This document shows, in pieces, positions 9,841 to 18,700 of a stretch of DNA of 64,000 nucleotides. Below the pieces are notes generated by a model, which saw only the letters and a list, made by a program, of their open reading frames with translations, did no database searches and was not told the DNA's origin. This DNA is from Gemmatimonas sp. UBA7669. Lineage in GTDB: Bacteria > Gemmatimonadota > Gemmatimonadetes > Gemmatimonadales > Gemmatimonadaceae. How positions within the stretch are numbered: position 1 is the first letter of the stretch; every line of letters starts with the position of its first letter. A program made the translations under genes and the position numbers. The stretch spans positions 186,001 to 250,000 of the forward strand of contig NZ_DLHL01000051.1 of NCBI RefSeq assembly GCF_002483225.1. Reading direction: 5' to 3'.

Positions 9841-12003
9841 ATGACACGTGGTTCCGCCACGCGCGCAGCGCGCGTGCGGCGACCGGCGTTGCGTCGCCTC
9901 GCGCGATCGACGTCCGGCGTCGCCCGGCCCCTTGGGGCCTCGCCCATTCGGGCCCTCCTTGTTTCCACCGTGATGGCCGCGTTTGTGCCGGCTTTCACGC
10001 CCCTTCTGGCCCAGGTCCGCCGGGACAGCGCCGCGGTCGACTCGGCGGCGCGGCGCATCGAAGGGGTGAGCGTGCAGGCCATCCGCGCCGGCAGCGCGGC
10101 GCCCATCGCGCAAAAGACCATCGAGCGTGAGGCGCTTACACAGCGGCACTTCGGGCAGGACGTGCCCATGCTGCTCATGAATGCGTCGCCATCGCTGGTG
10201 TCGCACAACGAAACCGGCACGCAGTGGGGCTACAGCTATCTGCGGCTGCGTGGCCTTGATCAGACGCGCATCAACATCACCATCGACGGCGTGCCGCTCA
10301 ACGACATGGAGGATCAGGTCCTCTATTTCGCCAACTTTGCCGACTTGCTGTCCAACGTGCAGAGCGTGCAGGTGCAACGCGGCGTGGGCACGAGCACGGC
10401 GGGCACCGCCTCGTATGCCGGCTCCATCAATTTCGAGACGGTGCCGGTGGCGCGGCGGGACGCTGCGGGAGACGTACAAGTGCAGATGGGCTCATTCGGA
10501 GCGCAGCGCGCCACGGTGGGGTTCAATACCGGCCTCACGGCCGGCGGATTTGCGGCGTATGGCCGGGTGAGTGGTCTGCGCACCAACGGCTACCGCGATC
10601 ACAGTGGCGTCATGGGACGCTCGGCGTTCCTCGGCGCGGGCTGGTTTGGACAGCGCGATGTGGTCAAGCTCACCGCCCTCGTGGGACTGCTGGCCGACAC
10701 GCTGTCGTACACGGGCGCCACGCTCAGCGAACTGGCGCAGAATCGTCGCTTCAACCCGCTCAATCCGGGTGAGCGCGACAAGTTCGGTCAGCAAATGGTC
10801 TCGCTGGCCTGGTCGCGGGCGCTGTCCAACGGCGGCACGGTCAACACCACCGTGTATCGCAACTCGGCCAGTGGCAACTACGACTACTTCGACCTGCCCG
10901 ACAAGTATCGCTACAACCTCGCGCACACCTGGTATGGCGCGACGAGCGTGTACAACGTCGAGCACGGCGCGCTGCGCCTCAACACCGGCGTCAACGCAAA
11001 TACGTATCAGCGCGCGCATCGTGCCTACTTCCAGCCGACCACCGAGCTGTACGACAACACTGGTCACAAGCAGGATGCCAGTGGGTTCGTGAAGCTGTCG
11101 TATACGGCCGGTCGCGCCACCTGGTTTGGTGATGTGCAGGGCCGCTGGGCGCGATTCCGCTACGAGCCGTCGGAGAACGCCGGCATCACCGGGCGCGCCA
11201 TCGACTGGACCTTTGTGAACCCGAAGGCGGGCGTCACCTACCAGTTGGCGCAGGGGCTGTCGGCATTCGCGAGCTATGGCATCACGAGCCGTGAGCCGGC
11301 GCGCAACGACCTGTTCGGCGGCGAAGACGATCTCAACGCCGACAACGTGGCGGACTTCGGCGACTTCACGCGGGTCAAGCCGGAGCGTCTGCACGATACC
11401 GAGCTCGGGCTCAACTACACGCGCCCCACGCTCGACCTGTCGGCCAACCTGTACAGCATGGACTTCCGCAACGACATCGCGCGCATCGGGGCGCCGACGG
11501 CGTCCGGATCCATCCTGCGCCGTAACGTGGGCAGCAGCTACCGTCGCGGGCTCGAGCTGGATGTGGCCTGGCGCGGCATCAACCGTGTGGTGCTGGCCGG
11601 CAATGCCACGTGGAGTGCCAATCGTATCCGGCAGTTCACGGACTCGTCGCGTGGGACGCCGGTGGTCCGGCGCAACGTCGAGCCGCTGCTCACGCCGCGT
11701 TTCATCTCCTCGCATCGCGTGGAGGTCACGCCGCGCCGCGGGCTGATGCTCGGGCTGGAGGGTCGCTATCAGAGCCGCGCCTTCCTCGACAACACGTCGA
11801 GCCCGGACCGTGTGCTTCCCGATTATTACACGGTGGACGCCACGGCTCGCGTGGCACTGGGCCGGAGTTCGCTCACGCTGCGCGGGCAGAACCTCGGCGA
11901 TACGCAGAAGTTCGGTTCAGGGTCGGTGTCCGGCTCGGGCACCGTGCGCTACTTCGTGCTGCCGGCCCGGGCGCTGTTTGCCACACTGGCGTACGAGTTC
12001 TGA
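9841..12003 (+). CDS. TonB-dependent outer-membrane receptor, probably for thiamine
   Basis: The 720-residue protein has a long basic N-terminus, a signal-peptide core near residues 38-58, a plug domain (about 75-200, with SYLRLRGLDQTRINITIDG and GTASYAGSINFE) and a 22-strand type barrel ending in the aromatic residue pattern YEF. Such receptors use the TonB-ExbBD energy system to bring scarce large or rare nutrients across the outer membrane. The TPP riboswitch directly in front, ending at the start codon, indicates that the substrate is thiamine or a thiamine phosphate or precursor. Substrate from the regulatory context is inference. It ends before a long inverted repeat. Confidence 0.9.
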   Translation: MTRGSATRAARVRRPALRRLARSTSGVARPLGASPIRALLVSTVMAAFVPAFTPLLAQVRRDSAAVDSAARRIEGVSVQAIRAGSAAPIAQKTIEREALTQRHFGQDVPMLLMNASPSLVSHNETGTQWGYSYLRLRGLDQTRINITIDGVPLNDMEDQVLYFANFADLLSNVQSVQVQRGVGTSTAGTASYAGSINFETVPVARRDAAGDVQVQMGSFGAQRATVGFNTGLTAGGFAAYGRVSGLRTNGYRDHSGVMGRSAFLGAGWFGQRDVVKLTALVGLLADTLSYTGATLSELAQNRRFNPLNPGERDKFGQQMVSLAWSRALSNGGTVNTTVYRNSASGNYDYFDLPDKYRYNLAHTWYGATSVYNVEHGALRLNTGVNANTYQRAHRAYFQPTTELYDNTGHKQDASGFVKLSYTAGRATWFGDVQGRWARFRYEPSENAGITGRAIDWTFVNPKAGVTYQLAQGLSAFASYGITSREPARNDLFGGEDDLNADNVADFGDFTRVKPERLHDTELGLNYTRPTLDLSANLYSMDFRNDIARIGAPTASGSILRRNVGSSYRRGLELDVAWRGINRVVLAGNATWSANRIRQFTDSSRGTPVVRRNVEPLLTPRFISSHRVEVTPRRGLMLGLEGRYQSRAFLDNTSSPDRVLPDYYTVDATARVALGRSSLTLRGQNLGDTQKFGSGSVSGSGTVRYFVLPARALFATLAYEF

Positions 12004-12075
12004 GGCGTCCGGTATTGCGCGGGTCAAGGTGCAGATCGTGCCAGGCACCGGCGTCCATTGTGCCGCGAGATCGAT

Positions 12076-12268
12076 AACAGCTCACGCAGAGAAAAGGAGT
12101 TCGCAGAGGGCGCTGAGGGGTTCAGTCAAACTGAAAGGGTCTGGGAGCGTTTGCCGCTGTGGATCCGTGCGGTTTCCGCCCCATCCGCGTCATCCGCGAC
12201 AAGGCCGTTCAACCAGCACTGCAGTTCTCTGCGCCCTCTGCGCCCTCCATTCCTCTGCGTGAGCTGTT
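12076..12268. repeat. Long imperfect inverted repeat between convergent genes (copy A)
   Basis: Two 42-base arms (12076-12117 and 12227-12268) match as reverse complements at 37 of 42 positions and flank a 109-base loop. The loop holds a small hairpin (TTCAGT/ACTGAA, 12121-12135) and, on the minus strand, a 34-base sequence (12172-12205) also present at 20859-20892. The element fills most of the 281-base gap between the plus-strand receptor gene ending at 12003 and the minus-strand gene ending at 12285. It could serve as a bidirectional terminator or messenger-stabilising structure. I see no coding frame of note in the gap. Confidence 0.85.
12172..12205 (-). repeat. Dispersed 34-base core, copy 1
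   Basis: Read on the minus strand, these 34 bases match 20859-20892 on the plus strand at 33 of 34 positions. The sequence begins GCCTTGTCGCGGATGAC and ends GGGGCGGAAAC. The flanks of the two copies do not match, so the core is a unit of its own inside the loops of two different inverted repeats. Confidence 0.8.
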
Positions 12269-12284
12269 GACGGTCTTGCCGCAC

Positions 12285-14330
12285 TCAGCGCCCGATGATC
12301 GTGAGCGCACGCTCGCTCCGCACGGGCTGTCCGCCTGGAACGCGGGCCTCGACCACCACGCGGTACTCGCCGGGTTCGAGGTCGCCCAAGTCGAGCGAGA
12401 TGGCTCGTGGCATGATGCTCGGGCCCTCGCTCATGGTGGTGCGCGTATCGGGGTCGCGCCAGGCAATGCCGAGCGCCCGGAGAGGCACGTCGCGCAGGCG
12501 GGTGACCTCGCCGATGCGCTGCAGGAAGCCGGTGCGTGTCGTACGCTCGATGGCCACGCGGAACTGCACCGAGTCGCCGGGCGTGACCCCGTAGGTCTCC
12601 CAGAAGATACCGATGCGATCGCCCTGCCTGAGCATCGTGGTGGCGAGCATGTGCGGAAACATGCCCGGCGCATCGGGCGGCGTGCCGCCGCGCGCGGCGT
12701 CGTAGAACACCGGGGCGGAGATGTCGAGCTGCCCCGCTGCGAGCGCCGAAAGCGCGGCCGGTGGCCTGACCCCGAAGCGCGAGCGACCAAACAGGTTGCG
12801 GAGCCGAGGATGACGGGCTTCGACACTCACCACCGCAGGCTCGGACGGAATGAGCGCCGAAGTGAACAGCGACCCGCCGGGGTGCACCCGTCCTCTGCCC
12901 AGGGTGTTCATGGTGTCGGGCGCGGGCGATACCACCAGGACGGCCTCGGCAGAATCCCGCCGCAGGTTGGTCAGTACCGTGTCAGCCCGCCCGAACAGAT
13001 TGTGCGTGACCGCGAGCGTGACGCCCGTGTAGCGTCGCAGCATGGCCACCTGGCCCAACGGCATTTCGGCAATGCGCCCTTCGAAGGCCATATGCTCGTG
13101 CGGCCACCAGATGCGACCCCGATCCATGGCGTCGTGGGTGCTGTCACGCTGGTGCAACTGCCAGCTGCTGTCGCCAACCGAATAGGGACTGTACACGGCG
13201 GACAGCGAGGGCGTGAAAGACTGCCGGCCCGAGGTGTACTCCACGGTGGTGTACGGGCCGGCGTGCAGCTCACCCACATGCGAATCGTGCAGCCGGTCCT
13301 CCTTCTCGCCAATCCAGAGTGCGGCACTCGGCGGACCGTAGCGCGTGATGAGCTCCTCCACCGCATCGCCACCGTAGTCCTTGCGCCAGTCGTGCCGCTG
13401 GTCGCGATCCATGCCCGAATGCAGGCCATACCACACACGGCGGGCGAAGTGCGTGGCCCGTCGCTCATTGCCGGCCACAGAAAAGAGCGGGTCGCTCAGC
13501 CACCAGAACATCCGCGCGATCTTGTGGCGCTCGCTGCATGGCGTGAAGGCATACTCGTCACGCGGGCTGTCCGATGGCGGATCGGGCAGCAGTTGCCGGA
13601 GGTCAATCCACGAGCAGGCGCTCAGCTCATCGAGGCGCGAGGTCGCTTCCACAAACAGGGAGTCCGCGCGGGACACGTCGCCGCGCTCGTGCGCCACGTA
13701 GCCACGCAGCGAGAGACAGGCGAATGTGTCACCGCAGGTATCGAGGGCGCGCTCTGCACGGTCGTAGCGATGTGCGTCCACCAGGAAACGCACGCGCTGC
13801 ATGCGCAGAAAGCCGTCTTCCGGCAGCAGGTCCTGAAATCCGTCCAGCGAGCGGATGAGATCTTCGCGCATCTGGCGAATGTGCAGTGTGTCGCCCGTGC
13901 GAATGGCGGCATCCGGGTAGCGCGCCTCGTCCATGTCGCGCGGCATCGTCCCCAGCAACCAGCTTGGACAGAGCGCGTACGCCGAGTTGTTGCTGACGAT
14001 GGGCGTGAAGACCGTATCGGGCGTGCCCCACACCGGGATCATGGGGCGGCCGTTGCCGCGGCCGTACACGTAATCGCAATGACCATACGTGATGCGCATG
14101 GCGCGCACCTTCTTGTCCGTCTCGCCCGACACGGCGTTGATGTCACTGCGTATCCAGGCCTGTTGCCACCTGGCCTGAAACAGCGCGATGCGCTGTCGGG
14201 CGGTGTTGAGGACGGTGGCCGTGTCTACCGGGGCCGACCTCGGAGCGGGTTGGGCCGAGGCAATGATTGGGAAGCATGTGGCCGAAAAAAGAGCCACCGC
14301 GCACAGCGTCAGGAGGGGGGGACGCGACAT
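12285..14330 (-). CDS. Large secreted protein with GWxTD-like region, function unknown
   Basis: The 681-residue product has a signal peptide (residues 1-26, ending IIASAQ) and is probably periplasmic or surface-exposed. The first half is helical with Cys-rich, TPR-like stretches (LRGYVAHERGDVSRADSLFV). A segment ELITRYGPPSAALWIGE near residue 333 resembles the GWxTD domain found in secreted Bacteroidota and Gemmatimonadota proteins. The C-terminal part is beta-rich (SLDLGDLEPGEYRVVVEARV), like an immunoglobulin-type module. It lies 56 bases downstream of a propeller-like gene and the Oar-like receptor gene, all on one strand, suggesting a common outer-membrane system. I cannot assign a reaction. 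Confidence 0.7.
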   Translation of the reverse strand: MSRPPLLTLCAVALFSATCFPIIASAQPAPRSAPVDTATVLNTARQRIALFQARWQQAWIRSDINAVSGETDKKVRAMRITYGHCDYVYGRGNGRPMIPVWGTPDTVFTPIVSNNSAYALCPSWLLGTMPRDMDEARYPDAAIRTGDTLHIRQMREDLIRSLDGFQDLLPEDGFLRMQRVRFLVDAHRYDRAERALDTCGDTFACLSLRGYVAHERGDVSRADSLFVEATSRLDELSACSWIDLRQLLPDPPSDSPRDEYAFTPCSERHKIARMFWWLSDPLFSVAGNERRATHFARRVWYGLHSGMDRDQRHDWRKDYGGDAVEELITRYGPPSAALWIGEKEDRLHDSHVGELHAGPYTTVEYTSGRQSFTPSLSAVYSPYSVGDSSWQLHQRDSTHDAMDRGRIWWPHEHMAFEGRIAEMPLGQVAMLRRYTGVTLAVTHNLFGRADTVLTNLRRDSAEAVLVVSPAPDTMNTLGRGRVHPGGSLFTSALIPSEPAVVSVEARHPRLRNLFGRSRFGVRPPAALSALAAGQLDISAPVFYDAARGGTPPDAPGMFPHMLATTMLRQGDRIGIFWETYGVTPGDSVQFRVAIERTTRTGFLQRIGEVTRLRDVPLRALGIAWRDPDTRTTMSEGPSIMPRAISLDLGDLEPGEYRVVVEARVPGGQPVRSERALTIIGR

Positions 14331-14386
14331 GCTGAGATGTACTCCACAGCCGCAGGAGGTTCCATGGGCCGCGTCCCCCGAGTTGC

Positions 14387-15721
14387 TTAGCGGGCCACCC
14401 AGGCCCGCTCCAGCGTGGACTTGTTGAAGCTCCGCACATGATTGAGGTACAGCATGCCGTCCGGACCGAAGCCCACCAACGTGCGGCCCTGCGGCAGTTG
14501 CACGCGCTCGACGAGACGGCCCTCGCGATTCACCACGTCGTACAGGAGCCCGGCCTTGGCATCCTTCGAGGTGGCCGGCAGGACCCAGATCCGACCGGAC
14601 GGATCGGCGCGGACCTGACCCTGACGCACGGCGGGATAGAAGTCGGGCAGATCCTCGGCGGGTACCGGGTCAAACCTGAAACGAGGCATGGCCGGCATGC
14701 CCGGTGCTGTTGGCGGAGGGGGAGGCAACTTGGCCTGTCGTTCGTCTTCCTGCCGCTTGAGCGAATCGACAATGGTCTGTTTCTCCTCGCGCGTAATGCG
14801 CTTCCAGTCGAACGGAAGTCGCGGCCCGGACGTCATGCGCCCATCGGGTTCGAGAATGTCCACGTGGTAGTCATGTCCGCGTACGATGGCGATGGCGCCG
14901 TCGGGCAGCATGGTCCACTCGTCAGTGAGGGGCAGCGGGTTTACGAGCGGTAGCGTGGATGAGAAGGTCGGGGTGCGGACCAGCACCATCTTCTCGGCGG
15001 CGACTTTGATCAGCGTCACCGTGTCCACCGTCCGCCGATCAAAGTCCATGCGCAGGATGGGAGCCGAGTCGGGCTGTGCGATGATCGTGCGCGACTCACC
15101 ACCCGCTGGCGCCTGCGTGCCAAACATGTTGGCAATGCCCTGGTTGCGGCGCACGGACTTGTAGAGCAGCCGCCCCTCTGGATCGAATGCCGAACTGGCT
15201 GAGTTGCCGCCACCGATATAGAACAGATCGTTGGCGCGCACTGGAGCCATCACGCGCGCGAAGGCGCCGTGCTCGTCGATGACGAGAAAGGCCTGCGAGT
15301 CGAAGTCCATGAACAGCGTCGAGTCGCCACGATACGGAATGAGCGACGCGCCGGTAATGCGGAGGCCGTAGGGGTTGGGCGAGTTGCTGCTGGTGTCGGC
15401 AATGACGCGCGGGTTGCGGAGCGCCGAGTCGAACACGACCAGCTGTTTCTTGCGCGTGTCGTTGACAATGACGCTGCCGCCGGGCAGGTGCCGCACCGCC
15501 GAGGCGTCCATGAGGATGCTGCTGTCGCTGGCGACTACGCGCGACAGGCCGCGGATGGGCACGGTCGCCCGCGTGCTGCTGCGGGTACTGTCTGGCGATT
15601 GCGCGACAGCCGAACCGGGCGCGACCTGCGCCGCGAGTGTCGTGGCACAGCCCAGGCCAAACGCGGCGACCGTTGCACGGAGCATCGTGCCATGACGTGA
15701 AAACATTCCGGAGCGTCGCAT
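14387..15721 (-). CDS. Secreted beta-propeller-like protein, function unknown
   Basis: The protein has a signal peptide (AAFGLGCATTLAAQ) and a series of beta-strand repeats of the six-bladed type: LPGGSVIVNDTRKKQLVVFD, LFMDFDSQAFLVIDEHG, LPDGAIAIVRGHDYHVDILEPDG and ADPSGRIWVLPATS. A charged, Pro-rich linker (KRQEDERQAKLPPPPP, about 330-350) interrupts the fold. I set the start at ATG 15721 (444 residues), eleven bases after the stop of the Oar-like receptor gene; an upstream start would lie inside that gene. Position in the operon suggests it assists the receptor or its substrate handling. The blade count was not established. Confidence 0.7.
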   Translation of the reverse strand: MRRSGMFSRHGTMLRATVAAFGLGCATTLAAQVAPGSAVAQSPDSTRSSTRATVPIRGLSRVVASDSSILMDASAVRHLPGGSVIVNDTRKKQLVVFDSALRNPRVIADTSSNSPNPYGLRITGASLIPYRGDSTLFMDFDSQAFLVIDEHGAFARVMAPVRANDLFYIGGGNSASSAFDPEGRLLYKSVRRNQGIANMFGTQAPAGGESRTIIAQPDSAPILRMDFDRRTVDTVTLIKVAAEKMVLVRTPTFSSTLPLVNPLPLTDEWTMLPDGAIAIVRGHDYHVDILEPDGRMTSGPRLPFDWKRITREEKQTIVDSLKRQEDERQAKLPPPPPTAPGMPAMPRFRFDPVPAEDLPDFYPAVRQGQVRADPSGRIWVLPATSKDAKAGLLYDVVNREGRLVERVQLPQGRTLVGFGPDGMLYLNHVRSFNKSTLERAWVAR

Positions 15722-15731
15722 TGGGAGGGCC

Positions 15732-18700
15732 TCAGAAGAAAAAGAAGAACTCGCCGCCCACCTGGCCGGCACGGAGCAGCTCGAGGTAGCGCGGCTCGAG
15801 CTGCTGCACGATGGAGTTGTCCATCACCCGCAGCTGTCCCTTGGTGAGCAATTTGCGCACATTGGGCACGGCGGTAATGAGATAGCCGACGGCCACTTCA
15901 CGTGCCTCCACCAGGCGACGCTGGGCATCACGCTTGTCGTAGTCCTTGGGCAGCGATGCGAGGTGCTTGGCCGCCGGTGTCCACACCGAGTCCACCAACC
16001 GCGTGTAGCGTCGGCTCATGGTGGCCAGGCTATCCGCCTGCACCCGGGTGAGATGAATGCGCTCGCCCACCTGCAGCAGGCGCGCCATGACGTTGGGGAA
16101 AATCTGCGGCGACATCTGGCGGACCGAGGCTTCGGTCATCTTTGTGCCCGCCCGGGTGCGTCCCCGCGCGAGCTGCTGGTCGAGGTTCTGCCAGTCGCGC
16201 GTGGGCGCAAGATTGACACTCATCTGCAAAGTGAGCACCGCCGGAGCGCGTGAGGTGACCTGCTGAACCCGCGTGGCGCCGAAGCGCTGATTGACGTCGT
16301 AGCGGAAGCGCTGTGTGCTCGGGTCGAAGCCGCGCACGAACAGCAGCGACTGATCGATGATGGGCGGCTGCCCCCAGCCGCGCAGACCATTCTCGCCATT
16401 GATGAGCAGGTCGGCGGCGGCCAGCGGGTTGCTGAGGGTCAGCGTGAGGGTGGTGCGCTGGGGCAGTCGCACCCTGGACGGATTGGGGACGATGCGAAGC
16501 TGCGAACTGGCCGCCGTCCACGGGCCCGTGCAGGAATGGCGATCGGCCAGACGGCCCAATTGGTTGCGCAGGCAGCGGCGCACGAAGGGCGAACCCTGGT
16601 CGAGCAACTGCTGCATGGCACTGCTGAGTGCCGCGTCCGTCGTGGCCCCCGGTGCGAAGACAAAGGCGCGGTCGTTGGCGCGGCCGTCGCCGTTGACATC
16701 GTGCGAGATCATGGGGGTGAAGCGCTGGCCGGACTGCAGGCGTCCGTTCCAGCTGAACGTCACGGCGTTGCCCAGCGTGTAGCTGAGCGTGTAGCCGATG
16801 TCGTGACGCGGTTGCGCCGCGGTGTTCCACGCGATCGCAAAGGGATCACCGGCCGTGTTGCTGAAGCCCCGATACTCCTGCGTGAGATACAGGTAGTTGT
16901 AATTGACCGACCAGCGGAATCGCCGATCGGCGAACGAGAAGGGCGACAGCGACACCGTGAGCTGTGCGCTGCGTGACTGCAGGTCGCTTCGCTGTTCCTG
17001 TACGCTGGTGAAAGCCGTGCTGCGCCGCGCCGCGCGTGAAGCAATGAGTCCGCTGGCCGCATCGATGTTGCCGGGGGCCACGTACACGGGCCGTCCGTCC
17101 TCGTTGGTCAGGGTGAACAGCTGCCCGTCACGGAAGTTGCGATCGACGAAGTCCGGCTGCGAGAAGTTGAGTGCGCCCTGGAGATTGAGTGTGAGGTTGA
17201 ATCGATTGTCGAAGGCGAGTCCGGTCCATCCGATGTTGCTGCGCAGGCTGCGTTCCTGCACGAATCCCGGAGCAAACATCGTGATGGACGGCGTGTTGTT
17301 GGCAAACAGCGTCGCGCCCGTCCCGTCGGCGCAGGCGCCGGGTACGAGGCCCTGACTGAGCAGCACGTCCCAGTCGGCGCCCGGTGTCGCGGCGCCCGTG
17401 CAGGTGAGCTGTTGCTGCGCGCTGGCCAGGCCCGTGTTGGCCAGCGCGTTGCTCACCAGGTCGGGGCCTCGGACATTCTGGAACAGGCCAATGCCGCCGC
17501 GAATGGTGGCGCGTGGTCCTCTCGCAAAGCCCTCGCCAAACGGGATCTGCGCGGCGGTGCCGTACAGCCAGGAGAAGCCAAGTCGTGGACTCAGGTACAC
17601 TCGATTGGGAACCGGCGTGTTGCGCAGGCCGAGCAGCGAGTCGAGCGACGTGTTGAGCGCCGGCCGATCCAGAAAATGATTGGCATCGGCACGCACGCCG
17701 TATTGCACCTGCACGTTGGCCGTGGGCCGCCACGCGTCGCCCAGGGCCACGGCACCCACCAGCGCCCGTCCGGACTGCTGTACGGTGTTGAGATTGCGGC
17801 TGTAGGACGATGGGACGCCGGCTTCCAGGTCTGCCAGCGACTGATACGTGAAGCGTCCGCGCAGATTGAACGCCCGGTCGGACGCGGACTCCTCGAGTCG
17901 TGCTTCGGTGATGAGCTTGAGACGATGCTTGTTGTTGGTGCTCACCCACGAGAGCATATTGCGCGCACTGTAGCTGGTGCCCGAGTTGCTGCCGGCATTC
18001 AGCCCACCACCAAAGGTCAACGAACGGGTGGCCGAGCTGCCGTCTGGCAGTGTGGAGGTAACCAGCACCGTGCCGCCGGCCGCATCCAGATAGGGTGCGT
18101 TCTCGTTCCGGTTGTACGAAGCGCTCACCATGGACTCGGTGAGCACGCCGTTGTTGAAGTAGTTGGTGTGGCGGAGTTGTGCCCCGAGACTGGTGGATTG
18201 GGATTCTGACAGCGCGGTGGGCGTCTGGGTGGTGGCCTGGAACTGCGGGCCCGCATTGCTGAAGCTGCCGTTCACCGACAGGGTGAACGCATGCCCACTG
18301 GTCGGGCTCTTGGGTGCCCAGTCGAAGGCGCCAATCAGCGAGGCGTTGGTTCGGGGCGACGTGCGTCCCAAGCCACCGGCCGTGAGCGGAATGCGCTGAT
18401 TGCCAAGAATCTGACGCAGGCGCTGGGCCGAGTCGGCCGAGACACCGGCACTCTGGAACAGTGTCGGCACACTGGAGAGCAGTGTGGGCAGTCGCTGATC
18501 ACGCTGGTCGAACTGGAAGGAGACGTTGTAGAAGTCCTTGTCCATCACAATGGGCCCCGACGCCCGACCGCCGATGGAGATGAAGCGGTACGCACTGGCC
18601 ATACCCACGGCGTCGTTGAACTGCGCCTGCGGCGCGTTGAACACACTGCTCAGGTTGCGCGCGATGTAATTGGTGCCGGATTGCGTGGTCACGGCAATCT

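Noticed and set aside
12159..14390. 743-codon plus-strand frame opposite the secreted protein gene
   Set aside because: The minus-strand frame has a signal peptide and credible domains; the plus-strand product has a shuffled composition rich in His and Arg and starts inside the inverted repeat.
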